A stretch of DNA of 64,000 nucleotides. Origin: Geosiphon pyriformis (lineage: Eukaryota > Glomeromycota > Glomeromycetes > Archaeosporales > Geosiphonaceae). Both the position numbers and the translations under genes were made by a program. Numbering within the stretch: position 1 is the stretch's first letter; every line of letters starts with the position of its first letter. Location: NCBI GenBank assembly GCA_016748015.1, contig JAAOMT010000572.1, positions 223,650 through 287,649 of the forward strand, in the 5' to 3' direction. This document shows, piece by piece, positions 43,994 through 56,494 of this stretch. Below the pieces are notes generated by a model that was given only the letters and a program-made list of their open reading frames with translations, did no database searches and was not told where the DNA came from.

Positions 43994-44939
43994 TTGATAT
44001 CAAAGGGGAATGGGCATGCAGGCATAAGGGTCTTGCCAGATTCATATGTTTGTTTATTGGCAAATACAATGCTTGTATATGGTAAAAGGTCGTCGCTATC
44101 GATGATTTCAGCTTCCTTGCCGATTTTTGCTCATTTCTCTAGTCTGATTTGGATAATTTATCATGTTACTTGCTCATGAATCATGCGGGGAAAACGAGAA
44201 GTGTTTATGAAAATTCCAAACAATTCTATCTATATATATTTTCATTTTCTGTTACACGCTCAAGTAGATTATAGCCGCTTTCCAGCGTTTTATTCTCTAT
44301 TGCAAAATCTCTTCACGCTTTCTTTGAAAATTTTATTTTGGGCCAGGCTCTATGTTCACATCGGCTCCTAGGAATTCTTGTGATGCACCATTTGGAGAAA
44401 CATTAACTTCTCTGCATTCAACGCAATTTCACATCGCAAATAGTCTTGTTTTTCTTGTTGCATTTGTTCCTGTTTTGGTTATAGGTGTCGCAGATATGGA
44501 AAAGCCGTTCGCCGCATGATTATTTCGATGTGCATATAGACAAGTTCTAGCAACAATTTTGAAAATTCTTAATTATCTGTTATTACTTTACTGCCATCAT
44601 GCATATTTCATGATTCATCGGGGGTCTTTACAAATTTAATTCTTGTCAAACTAGCAAATGGTGAACGTAGGAAATCCAAAACTTGGATATCATATTAAAT
44701 TATATGATACTAAACGACTTTACTTAGATTACAATCAATTATAATTTTATATCCAATAATATTCCACTGAAATTCTGAAAGTGATGTTTTCAAACATTCA
44801 ACTTGGCCTATTTGAACATCAGATTGCGTGAGAATTAACTTTAATAAATACATAAAGCTATCTCAACAACAGTTAAACAACTGACATATGAATTCCCAGC
44901 GTCCTCAAGATTTTCATAATATTATGTTTTAGTGTTGTT
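43994..44939. other. Intergenic between convergent genes
   Basis: About 0.95 kb between the 3' ends of the Mub1-like gene (+) and the Spc34-like gene (-). It contains CpG and balanced composition like the gene region, but I see no coding exon. Confidence 0.5.
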
Positions 44940-46820
44940 CTAGGCATTCCATAGATTGGTTCTGACTGGGCTGATCTTGTCTGAGCGATCAATGACTATC
45001 AGACGATTGGCAACAAGCATGTAAACCGCAGAAATTCCATCCGCGGCTTTCCATCCTTGATCGCAAGCCGCCTGACTGATCTTTTCTTTTAGTTCATTTA
45101 TTGGGATTTCACCACCGGCATCTCGGATAATTCGCAGAGCGATTGCTGAAAAGATGATTTGTGACTTGGGAGTATCACTTCGTTCATCAATCTGAGCAAT
45201 TCCATCGATCAATGAGGTATTTACTCCCCTAGAAAAGTGGCTCATCATTTAATGCGGAAAGAAATTTGGGCATGCTTGACGAACACAAAATATTACCTCG
45301 TAATATCAATATCCAGATTCAATGTCTCGCACCTTTCATGGTCATTCAATAATTGCTGCAATGTCGCAACTGCTGTAGACTTTCACCATACCAAAATAAG
45401 AAGGGTGCTAAATCAAGACAGATCTATCCAAAAATAATAGATTAATACGTACCATAATATGGTGCATTCGATGATCCTCCTCTGAGTTTTCATTTTTTAC
45501 CAGCTATCAATTAGCAATAAGGGCATCGTTAAAGAAGCAGCGATTGACAGAAATAATTTGAGAGACTATTTACCTCCGTTCTTTTTACAATTGCCTCGTA
45601 TTTTTTTTTCATCCGAGCAAAATTATTTTCTGTTTCTTGGGATTGAGCTTCGCTCAAGCCCCTCAATTGTACATCTTCATTAATTTATACCACATATGGA
45701 GAACGGGTTCCATAAACTTTAGAAAAATAACGAATCATGAATAAATTCTCACCTAGTTCTTCCAATATTTGGCGTTTTTCTGCAATTTGGAGCTATTATA
45801 GATTTGAAACAGGAGAATTATACGAAAAACTTTCCTTAAAGCCTTACAATCAAAGACTTGATTTGGACGAAACCTGAGCTTCATCTGGCTCCATTGAGAA
45901 AGTATCCATACGCGAGTCTAAATTATTTATATCATGTTCAACTGCACTTTTTTTTTCAGTTTCCAATCGTGCATCAAGGGAGTTAAGCTATATGCAAAAA
46001 CAAAATAAGTAATGAGAAACTTGTAAAGGTATTGTTTTCATAAAAAAAAAAGGTTCAACCATGTCTCTGTGCTCCTCGATCAATGATTCTAAAGCAAATA
46101 TTTCTCTCTGTTCATGTTGTATTTCTTCCGCAAGAATTGTTGCCTCGATCCGCTGAGACACAATTTCATTGCCATTGGATTCCGTTTGGTTATACAGATT
46201 CTTAAATTTCTCAAAATCTTTTTGTTGCTTAGTGCAAGTTTTTGAACATTTTATCAATATTTGCGATCGCAGAAATAAAGCAGTTTTTAAATTATTTGGA
46301 AAATTTTATGTTACCTTTTCTTTAATTGATTCCAGGCTATCTATTGAAGAGGTTATTTCTTCATGGCGTTGATTTAGTTGAGAAATATACTCCTTTGCTT
46401 TTTCCAAACCACTAAAAAATATAAATCTTTGAGCCACTTTCTATATTGGATTAGTAATGAAAAGAAAAAATACCATATTTGAGCTAAAACGTTGGCACCA
46501 CGTATTAACTTATCAATGGTTAAAGGGCCAGGGCCGCGAAGGGGAGTCGGTGGTTCCAGCTGTGGTCTTGTACTATAGAAGAAATTACTTTTAATTGTAA
46601 GGTAAGAGACTCATTTTCGTAGTTGAATGAAATACCTTGAAGATGCCCCTTCATCTACCAAAGTGAATAGCTTTCGCTCGTGGGTTAAAGCATCACGAAG
46701 TGAGGCTCGGGCGATAACTGGGTCTAGTAAAGCTTCTACATGACCACGGCCGTTTCTAAAATTCAACGCAGCTATTTTGTTTGAAGCCTCAAATAATCTT
46801 TCAAGTCGCTCAATAGGCAT
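44940..46820 (-). CDS. Probable DASH Spc34-like protein with extra C-terminal domain
   Basis: Ten exons with good GT-AG sites and continuous frame: 46820-46636, 46572-46474, 46411-46315, 46227-46060, 45987-45874, 45792-45753, 45674-45574, 45503-45453, 45355-45297, 45228-44940; 400 residues. The N-terminus (IAALNFRNGRGHVEALLDP, ARASLRDALTHERKLFTLV) and TIDKLIRGANVLAQI resemble Spc34 of the fungal DASH/Dam1 outer-kinetochore ring, which couples chromosomes to microtubules. Residues about 115-300 are charged and heptad-like, probably coiled coil. The last about 75 residues (IIFSAIALRIIRDAGGEIPI, ELKEKISQAACDQ, LVANRLIVIDRS) look like a winged helix, which yeast Spc34 (about 295 residues) lacks. 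The Spc34 call rests on pattern memory; any other coiled-coil kinetochore or spindle protein is possible. Confidence 0.55.
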
Positions 46821-47115
46821 TATTGATGTTTAACTTGAGGAATTCAAGCGTGTCATTATAGTTAAAAAGTCGCGTCTATCTTCTATCAATATGTAGAGTA
46901 TCACAAAATTATCGAACATTCTAGTGGGATCCAATACTAGTCCAATTTTTCAAAGATATGCTGCCCTCAAGTGAGCCCATTCATTTCAAAAGTTTCCAAG
47001 CACTTTGCAGCTGAGAATATTCGCACAGTTAAAGTCCTTTGCTAAACGGAGGATTCAGTTCAACCAGAGCTAAGAGGAAAATAAAAAATATAATAAAAGA
47101 CGTATATTATTGAAA
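46821..47115. promoter_or_regulatory. Shared divergent promoter region
   Basis: Only 295 bp separate the start codons of the Spc34-like gene (-) and the Hikeshi gene (+), so both promoters must lie here or overlap the neighbour. I can point to no specific transcription-factor site. Confidence 0.6.
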
Positions 47116-48145
47116 ATGTTTGGTTGCATTGTAGCCGGAAGACTGGTGGGTATTATTTGTACCTTAATGCGAAAGGGATCAAATTTGGTGGTTTGAAGTT
47201 CGATTTATCTCATTGGTTCTGGAAAACCTATCCTTTTTTGGAAAATTTGAGGTTAAGTATTTAATGGGGCAACCTTATAGTTACTTGGACGCGAAATAAT
47301 TTGCAAGCAGAAGTATGGATCAACGCTGTAAGAGACCACAGTTTAAGGCTTCCCAAAAGCTACGACTTTCTGAATTGGTGATTAATGTATTTTATTATTT
47401 TATTTCCGGAAAGATTCAAACCAATTTACAACAAATAGATACCAATAAATTTGTTTTTGAGCTACCAGATGCTTTAACTATCAATCATATCGTGGTATTT
47501 CTTCTTGGAACGGTTCCTTTTGAACCAGGCTATGCTGCTACGGTTCATTTCTTATGGCCAGGGGGAGAAGATGGCTGGAAACTATTGGGCATGTATGTTT
47601 TACAATTTAATTAGTTTATAATCAAGAAATTGACGCATTGATCAATTTAGAAGTTGATTTATAACAATTATTCCTTCTATGTCAGGCTGTCCAATGAAAA
47701 ACCCAGCGCAATTTTTCGCTTGAGAGGAGCAATAATACCTTCTGGAACATCTTCAACCTCTAGCATTACATCAAAATTACTCACAGAAGGAACCTCAATG
47801 GATCTCAATGAAGATGCTTTTGTGCCATCCCAAATAACTGCAACTTTAGGTATATCTATTGAGCCAATAACGGTTGTGGAAACTGCGATCTCAGCAATTA
47901 CAGCCCAAATATCATATCCCCCTGGTGGTCCTGATAATTTGAGTCAAGTAGCGATCAACATATTGAAAAATCTTTATAATTATGTGACTTCCTTTGCCAC
48001 AACATCCTTACCTCTGGGCTTTCAAAATTCTCATCAATCTTATATTCCGTTAAAAGTTTTCCAGGACTGGTATGATGGGTTTGTGAGAAAAGTTAAAATT
48101 AATCCTGCGTTGGTGTTGAAAGGTGACAGGGAAAATGGTGAATGA
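47116..48145 (+). CDS. OPI10: Hikeshi/Opi10 family protein
   Basis: Three exons: 47116-47145, 47414-47592 and 47686-48145, giving 222 residues. The start MFGCIVAGRL is the conserved opening of this family, followed by FVFELPDALTINHIVVFLLG, EPGYAATVHFLWPGGEDGWK and LSNEKPSAIFRLRGAIIPSG, which are hallmark segments. Human Hikeshi (197 residues) carries Hsp70 into the nucleus during heat stress by binding FG nucleoporins; yeast Opi10 was named for an inositol-excretion phenotype. The C-terminal half (VAINILKNLYNYVTSFATTS, PLKVFQDWYDGFVRKVKINP) fits the family C-terminal helices. The first exon of 30 bases is too short to be seen as an open frame by itself. Shares its upstream region with the Spc34-like gene. 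Confidence 0.95.
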
Positions 48146-48333
48146 TTCTTTGGTGCTCTAACACGATTTTAGGTAGCAGTGATTTTAAAAAGCTTTGTTC
48201 ATGCTAAAGATTACAAAGTCATCTTAAGTTAATATGACAGTACATATTATTGGCTATAGCATTTAGGCAGGATTACAAAATATACTATTTAGTCAGGAAT
48301 GTCAATGGATAGCACAGCAACTCTGTGACTGTC

Positions 48334-51300
48334 ATGTTTGGCTTAAGCTGGCAAAAAGCAGAATCCACGACAAAGAATAATGACATTAGCCCCAACAGTA
48401 AAAATGCCATTCCGAGAATAGGTTCTCTCGATCTCTCTGACTTCCACATCCCAGGTCTAGAGGAAGAACTTGATCCAAATGTTGAATTTAGTGACGCCGA
48501 TCTTGTAGACCCTGATTTATTGGTACCTTTGAAAGAGATGAAATAAAGTCTTTAAATTTCAGAATTTATATTTATCTACTCTCTTTGATTGCCCAAGGGA
48601 GAGTTACAAGCTCTGAGTGGAAGTTCTACTCCTTCCTCAAAAATTAGGACTCAAAAGCAGTTTCAAGCGGAGCTTCCACCCTCAACTGCCACTTTAAAAC
48701 TCGACATCGAAACCTTAAATTCCCTGGCTGGAGAAACCGAGGTGGAGGCAGTACTTACAGAAGACGACTTCAAGGATCCCACACTGTTAGTAAGTTGTAT
48801 TTTCCAATTCGGTTTGATTAAAGTGTGTGCCTTGTTTTTGAATTCACTTAATCATTTTGTATTATTATTATTCTACCTTGAAAGAAAGAATTGCATAGAT
48901 TAGGTTCTCAGAGTGATGAACATGTTAATCAAAAAGATTTTCAAAATGTGGCCGCTAATAGCGATTCAGCTGGGGATGCTCTAATTTCAAAATCATTGTC
49001 TTTAGAAGCTAAAGAACAAAAAGAATTAAAATCTCTCAGAGTAGATACTGAGAGCATCAAAAAAGATTTCATAGGTAGCCAGACATCGACAAATAAGAGC
49101 GAATACATTGTTTCTGATAAAATTCACTCATTGAGCCTGAACGAAAATAACGAGCTTGCCTTGGATGATAAATTAAAAATTGATGATCCAGAAAAATTAA
49201 TAAATTTTATCCAGCAAGAAAAACTTGAGGCAGTTAGGAAGAAGAGAGCTGGGGATAAAGCTGGTGCATTAGAATCCATCAGAGTCTACAAAAGATTGGA
49301 AGCAAGACGCGTTGAAATATTAGGACCGACGATTTCTCAAAGTTCTTTTGAAAAAATTCCAAAAGGTCTTGTTAATTCGACTAATGATATCAAAATGGGA
49401 ACTGCTGCTAATGTAGAAAATAGGGCATTCGGCGCCAATTCAGAAATCCAGGAGGGAAACCTAAATGAAGGTTTACAAGGGCAAAACCCATTAATTATTA
49501 AAATAAAGCAACTTCAAAAACAGTATAAAAATGCGGCGATCCAATATAAGGACTTGAATAACATTCCAAAAGCGAAAGAAATGCTATCAACATCTCAAGT
49601 ATTATTGAAGTCGTTTAGAGTTTTAGAAAAGGGAGGTCATTTGCCCGAGGGCTGGCTCATGCCTACAGAACCTGATCTACCGGAGGAAATTCATTTAGAA
49701 AGCCAATCACCTTCACCAACACCTAAAAGAAGCTCACACAACATTGACACACCCGTCCCAATTTCCTCTAGGATCGATAACCCTGTTATAAACATGCCAT
49801 CTTTAGCAGAACTAGAGGCGCCATTGAGCACGGTAGGCACTTATTTTTATTTATTTTATTTTAGCATAATTAACAGCCAGTGTCAGATCAGTAATATTCT
49901 AAAGGCTTCCATGAAATTGAAAATTAACAATATTGCCTGTCTCACAACATGTGCGTAAATCCCATCTCATACATGCGATAGTAATATTAAAAGAAAAATG
50001 ACCAAAATATACGAATAGAAACCCATTATTTGTATACCTTTTTTAGATGTCTATAATAGAACAATACGAGCGACTTTTAGCCCATCTTCGAGATCAGATT
50101 ACTTCTTGTTCCAATATAATCTCGGAGTTTCAAAAAGATGGAGATAAAAAAAACGTGGCCTTGTTCACAAACTATAAAAAAGAGTTTTCCTGTGATCTGG
50201 ATTCCTTATCTTCTTACCGAATCCACGGAAAGGATATTCCGGCCTATCATTTTCAACAAATTCAGTACAGCGCTAAAAATTGTTGCTACGAATTAGGCGA
50301 GAATGACCTAGAGGTATGCATTGACCGAGGCATTAATTTGGGTAATAAAGAAGTGAGTGGTCGGGATGTCGAAGCATATGTGAGTTGGGATATCGGTTGG
50401 CCAACAGATGGTACCTCTACAGCATCAATTGGGAAAGGAGATACCTCTGTTGCTAAGAAAGGCATGGATCCTGGTAAGCTAGAAATAAACACATCCTTCT
50501 CCCTTTACAAAATCTGATTTGCAAATTTTGACATTTTCATCATTAGAATTTAATTTCAGAAAGATTTTAATGATTGATCGTAATGCCCGACCTTTTCAGA
50601 GACATTTGGAACGCAAAAAAGCGACGTTCGAAGTTTTTCATTATAGGGGTTTCTTACGAAAAGCCATTTCGCTTGGCAAAGTTCAACTGAAATTGGATCA
50701 ATTATTGAGGAAGCCTGAAATTCATGAAATAATTGAAGTAAGGGTTAGCAATTCTGAGATAAACTTTGTTTAAATGCTCCTCTTAACATATATTCTCTTA
50801 CTTGAAAAATAAGCTTTCGGAAGGCGGTCGCCGATCTACCGGTGGTAAGATAGAGGTACGACTACGACTCCGTCGACCAATTTTGAGGGATGAAAGTGTG
50901 ACCAAAATCCTCAAATGGGTGATCATTGACGAATTCCGGACTAGCAATTCTGCACTCGCAAATCTCAGAAGCCCGGCATCTTTGAATCTACCCAAATCGA
51001 CCGCAACCAATTCAGTTATGAATTCCGAATCAGGACCGAAAGACATGGACCATTTATCAAGAATGAACCAACAGCAAAAAACAGTGCAAAATCCAATCAA
51101 ACCTAATGCCGAATCGAACACTCCGAAATCTATCGTAAAAGATAGTCTCAGTTATATTTCCACGGAATCAGGTTCTCGAGCGCAGACACAAGCTGGAATA
51201 AATTCCCCCACCTCTAATCGAACAGAGGTTATTTCGGAAATCCGCCCTCCTGATACAATGACTAAGACGGCAATTAATTCTGCAAGCCAAAAACAGGAAG

Positions 51301-51755
51301 AATTAGAACGTGCTGAAGAGGAACTAAATAAGTATGAATTTTGAGAAGAAAGCTGTTTCTTTTTATTCATTAACCTAAAATTTTGATTTTATAGTGTGGA
51401 TAACATCGTTTCAAATCTTGTTTTGGAGCATGAAATAAACCTTGCGAATAATCTCATTTCTTCATTGAAATCACAACGCAAACCTATACCCGAAGACTTG
51501 ACGGATCGTAAACAGGCATTGGAAATAAAAATGAATCTTTTGATTATTCAAGTACAGACTGGGCAGCTGACCATGGAGAATTATTTGAATCAGGTAAGAG
51601 CAAGCATCATTCAATTCAAAAAGCTCGCATTAGTTTTCAAGCAGGCGGGCAAAATTGAGGAAGCGAAACGGGCTTTAGGAAGAAGCAAAATTATGGATGG
51701 CGAAGTAAAAGAAGCAGAGGAGGCTATAGCAAATGGAGCTTATGGTGATGAATAA
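48334..51755 (+). CDS. CC2D1/Lgd-like DM14 and C2 domain protein
   Basis: Seven exons: 48334-48522, 48598-48789, 48885-49832, 50047-50473, 50547-50737, 50814-51331, 51395-51755; 941 residues. The start MFGLSWQKAE resembles CC2D1 N-termini. Two acidic DPDLL.EL-type motifs are at about residues 59-66 and 123-130. DM14 repeats lie at about 228-280 (LINFIQQEKLEAVRKKRAGD, ALESIRVYKRLEARR), 328-385 (KIKQLQKQYKNAAIQYKDLN) and 444-500. A C2 domain follows at about 525-675 (DLEVCIDRGINL, RHLERKKATFEVFHYRGFLR, GGKIEVRLRLRRPI), and a final DM14-like helical end (NNVDNIVSNLVLEHEI, KKLALVFKQAGKIEEAKRAL). Animal CC2D1/Lgd binds ESCRT-III CHMP4/Snf7 through DM14 and limits its assembly in endosomal sorting. 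The exon 5 acceptor CATTAG was chosen because it alone keeps frame and the C2 motif. Confidence 0.93.
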
Positions 51756-52390
51756 TGAATAGGTATAACTTTATTTAATAATGCCATTCCGTATTTCGGG
51801 AAACTGTCATTAATTTTAGTTCCAATACAGTTTACAACCAAAATCATTATTTTAATGCATTAAATTAATATGATTACTCGTATAAAGGATTTTTTTCAAT
51901 TTACATAGAACTTTCCAAGAGAATTATTGGATTTTTGTTATTGTCTCTTTAGGTCTGAATTAAATTGCATATTACTAACTCTATTTAGACAAGTTTAAAG
52001 GTTAGTGTACTGGGGGGAGGGGCAATGTATAAGATTTCAATATTTGCAAGAGATACTTCATGTTTGGATTTTTATAATTAAAGTGATTCATTTCATAAAG
52101 TGGTAAAATAAAGCTGTCTCCGATGTAAGGTACAAATTTCAACTTATTCATATTACATAAGGAATTTGAAGAATCCCTAAGAATCAATTATGTAGAACTT
52201 TGAGAATAATGCTAATTTGGGTGAAAAGCCCAGTAATATAACTCAACTTCCTAATGTTCTTGCTACTTGGGATTCCCTACTAACACGATTCTATTGATAA
52301 AGTCAATAATATTAGTAAAAACACAGAAAGCACATAATGTGTGAACTTTTGCCTGAAGTTACTAGGAACTACCCATAGCTTTTGAACATT
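51756..52390. other. Intergenic between convergent genes
   Basis: About 0.63 kb between the 3' ends of the CC2D1-like and macrodomain genes. No exon or RNA gene recognised. Confidence 0.5.
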
Positions 52391-54634
52391 CTACAATGAT
52401 GATTTGGATTCTTCAGAATTCTCATTTTCGGATGCTCCAGTAGTAGATTTTAACGGGGAGCGATTAACTTCGGGCGAAGTAGAAACAATTGGAAAATACT
52501 CTATATGAACTGAAACCACCGTATCAGGTACAGGCTCGTTTATTTTATTGATGCAAGACTTCGTCACATCCTCTGATTCTGGGGCGTTACTTTGGGACTC
52601 TTGATCCGAGATTTGATCCTCGGGTACATGATTAAATCTCACGTCCTCAGAGTCCAGGGGCGTGTTACTTTTACTAGTGTCTTCTGGTTCGGTTTTAATT
52701 TTGGCTGAATATGACCCAGATAGGTGGAAATTCTTCATGTCGTTTATATTATCATCAGTTTTCAGACTTTTGACTTCCATAGTCAAATTTTCTTCTTTTA
52801 TCTTAACATCAGTTTCCTGACTTTTGCCTTCGTTAGTCAAATTTTTGTCTTTTATATTATCATCAGTTTTCAGACTTTTGACTTCCATAGTCAAATTTTC
52901 TTCCTCATCTGGCTTTATTTCCATATCCATTTTGTCATTCACATCCCCAATCTCCCGATCAGTCGTTCTGATTTCAGTGGCATCGGCCTCTTTTTTCTCG
53001 TTTTCCTCTTTTTCCTCGCTTTTTTGCTTATCTTCTATTGGCGACGGCGGGGGCGGAAAGATTTGGGGAATTAGCTTTTCATAAGCTTGCTTATTTTCGT
53101 TTTCGAAAACGCAAAAGATGATTCGATCAATCTAAGGAATTTAATATATTAGATTTCTGAGAATCAGTCCTTAACTGAGAATCCGAGTCAAAATAAAAAA
53201 CATGCCTCCTCGAGATTCTCTTGGGCTTCAAGCCATTTTCTGACAGTCCTTAGAGCAACCTGACCGGCCGCATTTCTTGGATAGCCATATACACCTGCCA
53301 AAAAGCCAGAGTTAGCTATTTTTTGCTAATTCGTCAAAGTAACTACTCTGGCTAAAATATTGCCCAGTCTATAAATAGGAGAGATGAAGCACTTCTTTAC
53401 CTGTACTAATATTTGAAAATGCCTTCGATTCATCAAATGTTTGAATGTCAGCATTTTGGAAGTACATAAATATTTTGATAAAGATATTGAAAAAATACAT
53501 ACAATACTTCGGAGGTTATTTTCTCGGAAAAGCTCTAAACAACGTTTATAGCACATATGTAGGGTAGAAGGATCTTCGCCAATAGGCCCCACCGTGTGAA
53601 TGACATCTATTTTTTGAATGGATAATCTCTGAGAATATTGCAGTATAGTGGAAAAACGACACTCATCCAAAAGAAAAATGCATACGTTTACATGGGAGTT
53701 TATGTCCTAATAAAAAATTGGAGAAAATTGAGAAAATTGAAAAATATAGAATCACCAACAATGATTTAATAATACCCTTACCTAGAGTTATTTTTGCATC
53801 CTACCATGAAGTATAATATAATAATTTCTAAGATAATTCTTTGTTTTTAAGTTTGCTGAACGCGAAAATCAAAGATTAAAACATACACCAGTATCACAGC
53901 CTCCAAGGGTCACACATTCACGCTTTAATCCTGATCCGGCAGCTCTGAAATCCGCGAATTGGCATCAGTAAATTAAAATGGTAAAAATTTGATAAAACCT
54001 GAGCCAATCAAACCTGTGAATAGCGCCATCAACTATCATGGGTTTTTAAGATGTCATTATTTCACAAGTAAAATAAATAATATTCAAATTTGCCCAAAAC
54101 TTACCCCCACCACCACCTAAAAGAGATTGATTGGCCGCGTTCACTAGATTAATGGGGTTAATCAAAATTTAAGAGTTCTTTGAATATACAGAGCTATAGA
54201 GGCTTCCCTACCTATGGCGTCAACTTTCATCCGGGTAATATCTGTTTGACTTTGATTGAGCAATAATGAATTGAGGGTAAGTCAAGTTCGAAATTTTGGA
54301 AATAAGACGAAAAAGCGTTTACATCAAAGATATCTTTTCATTAAGCTTATCGTTATATTCAAACATGTCTACAATTTGCAAAAAAACTTTAGGAGTGAAA
54401 GAAAATTCTCGAGTCAAGCAAAAATAGTGTTTACTGACAAGTTTGTCCTTCAACGGGGGGGCCTCGAAAAATTCTATTGCTTTCATAAACTTCTTTGAGA
54501 GTTGAGATTTCATGCAATTCAATGACGGGCATGGCTTGTTTGGTTGTATAAAAGCGTGAAAGTACTTTACAAATGGCACCTTGAAGAAATTTTTTTTTGT
54601 ATCTGTTGGAATTCAGTTTAACCAAATAATGCAT
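52391..54634 (-). CDS. MacroD-type macrodomain protein with acidic tail
   Basis: Eleven exons: 54634-54435, 54249-54212, 54143-54105, 54032-54014, 53944-53887, 53800-53782, 53706-53686, 53606-53503, 53422-53401, 53294-53206, 53131-52391; 449 residues from the first ATG, 415 from a second ATG at 54532. Macrodomain: TDITRMKVDAI, VNAANQSLLGGGGVDGAIHR, AAGSGLKRECVTLGGCDTGD, AKITLGHKLPCKHVIHTVGP, NISTGVYGYPRNAAGQVALR, IDRIIFCVFENENKQAYEKL. These are the ADP-ribose-binding loops and catalytic-site residues of MacroD enzymes, which remove mono-ADP-ribose from proteins and deacetylate O-acetyl-ADP-ribose. After IPQIFPPPPSP comes a tail of about 230 residues rich in Glu, Lys and Asp. The long N-terminus (KLNSNRYKKKFL, CKVLSRFYTTKQA) is basic and could target mitochondria. 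The tenth intron seems to use a GC donor. Confidence 0.9.
52735..52900 (-). repeat. Coding repeats in macrodomain protein tail
   Basis: The tail contains ENLTMEVKSLKTDDNI twice, separated by the related KNLTNEGKSQETDVKIK, i.e. three about 21-residue (63-bp) units. A recent in-frame tandem duplication in a disordered acidic segment. Confidence 0.85.
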
Positions 54635-54852
54635 GACAAATTTTTAAGAACTTTAATTTAAGCTTCATAGCTGGGGTTCCATTGGTCAAGTAATTACGAG
54701 GATAATAAATTGATCTCTGATTCAGTTTTTAATGGAGTTAAAGCATGTGGGATATAGGTCAGGGACGGTTAAGTGTCAAGGATGTAATATTATTTTTTTT
54801 CTGGAGAATAATCAATTAAGAAGTTAACACTTTTTCTTATAATAAGAATAAT

Positions 54853-54910
<58 letters not shown>

Positions 54911-56454
54911 TACTAAGAATAATTACTAAAGAAAAATATTAAAAATAGTATTAAATTTTTTTTTAATATACATGAATTGTAATTAAATTTTTTGTAATGA
55001 ATATTTTGTATTGTATATTTTGTACAAACTTTTAAACATATATTAAATACATTAAAAACACAATTATTTTGAATTTTAAATTTTTTAAAATAAATATTAA
55101 TTGATAATTAAGAAATTTTATTTAAAAATATCAATAAAATTATTATTGAAAAAATTTTATTATTATTGTAATGTTTTTTTTATAAATTTATATTAAATTA
55201 ATTTTTTATAATTTTTTAATTGAATTAGAAAATAATTAATAATTATAAATTCATATTAAAATTCATATTATAAGTAATTTAATTATAATAAAAATTAATA
55301 ATTTATTTTAAATTAAATTTATTAGATTAATAAAAACCAGACTTTTGAAAATTTTTCTTTTTTTTTACAAATTATCAATAATCAAATAATTTGAAAAAAA
55401 AGTATAATAAAATTCTTGAATAATCAATTTTTTATTTTAAAATTTGATCTATGGAAAAGAATTTGAATAAAATTGTAATTAGTGTTTCTTAATGAGTTAT
55501 AAATTCTTTGTATTAATTTATTATTGAACATTGTATTATTAATTGTCAAAAAATTAATTTGAAGATTTTAATTTTTATTATAAAAATATGATATAATTTA
55601 GAAATATTTAGAATATTAATAATTTTTTGTATTTTTGAGGAAAGTTGAATATTTGGTTTCATTGAAACTTTTATTGACTTTTTGTGAACAAAAGATGTGT
55701 TAAAATCTTCAAAATTAAAAATTTTGTTTTTAAATTTTGTTTGTATGTATTCAAGGTTATTTGCATTTTGTTTAAATATTATGTTTTACAATTAATCAAA
55801 TAAGGTTATAATTTTAGAACAAGACGGTGCAAAAATGAATAAAAATATTTACTAAAAAACTTATTTTGCGGAGTCTAGATGGCAGATGTAAACTTCTAAA
55901 ATAGGGAACAAAGTTTTCAACAAACCTTTTTTAATTTAGATTATAATAATTTGGTAAATAATTCTATTATTAGAAAGATATATCAAAGTTTTTTTTTTAG
56001 ACAAAATTTGAAACAAAACTAGTTTTAATAAGATTTTTCAAAATACAGTATATGAAATTAAAATTAGAATTTATATATTCCAAAGATGAAGAAAAATTAT
56101 TTAGATTTTTTAAATTATTGAAAAATATTTATAATATCTTAAAAAAATTATATATATATATATATATATATAAATTGAAAAAATTTTTCTTTGTGTTTTG
56201 AAAAAAAAAACACTTTATAAACATTATTTTCTGACACACAGCTATTTATAGCGCGTTGATATTTAAACAACTAAATTCTGAACCAATTTGAAAATTTCCA
56301 TTACAAAATCGAATGCTATCATCAAAAAAGTCTATAAATGTTAACAAGATTGCTAAATTTAGCATTTTCGGCTTTAACAACTCCGAGGGAATATCTTTTC
56401 CGTTTTAATAATTTTATTTAGAGAGTATCAAAAAAAAATTGAGTACAAAAAATC

Positions 56455-56494
<40 letters not shown>

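Noticed and set aside
54456-54462. Frameshift at a run of seven G in exon 1 of the macrodomain gene
   Set aside because: Removing one base gives a tempting GPPLKDKL reading, but the unshifted frame joins correctly to the next exon through a GT donor at 54434, so no shift is needed.
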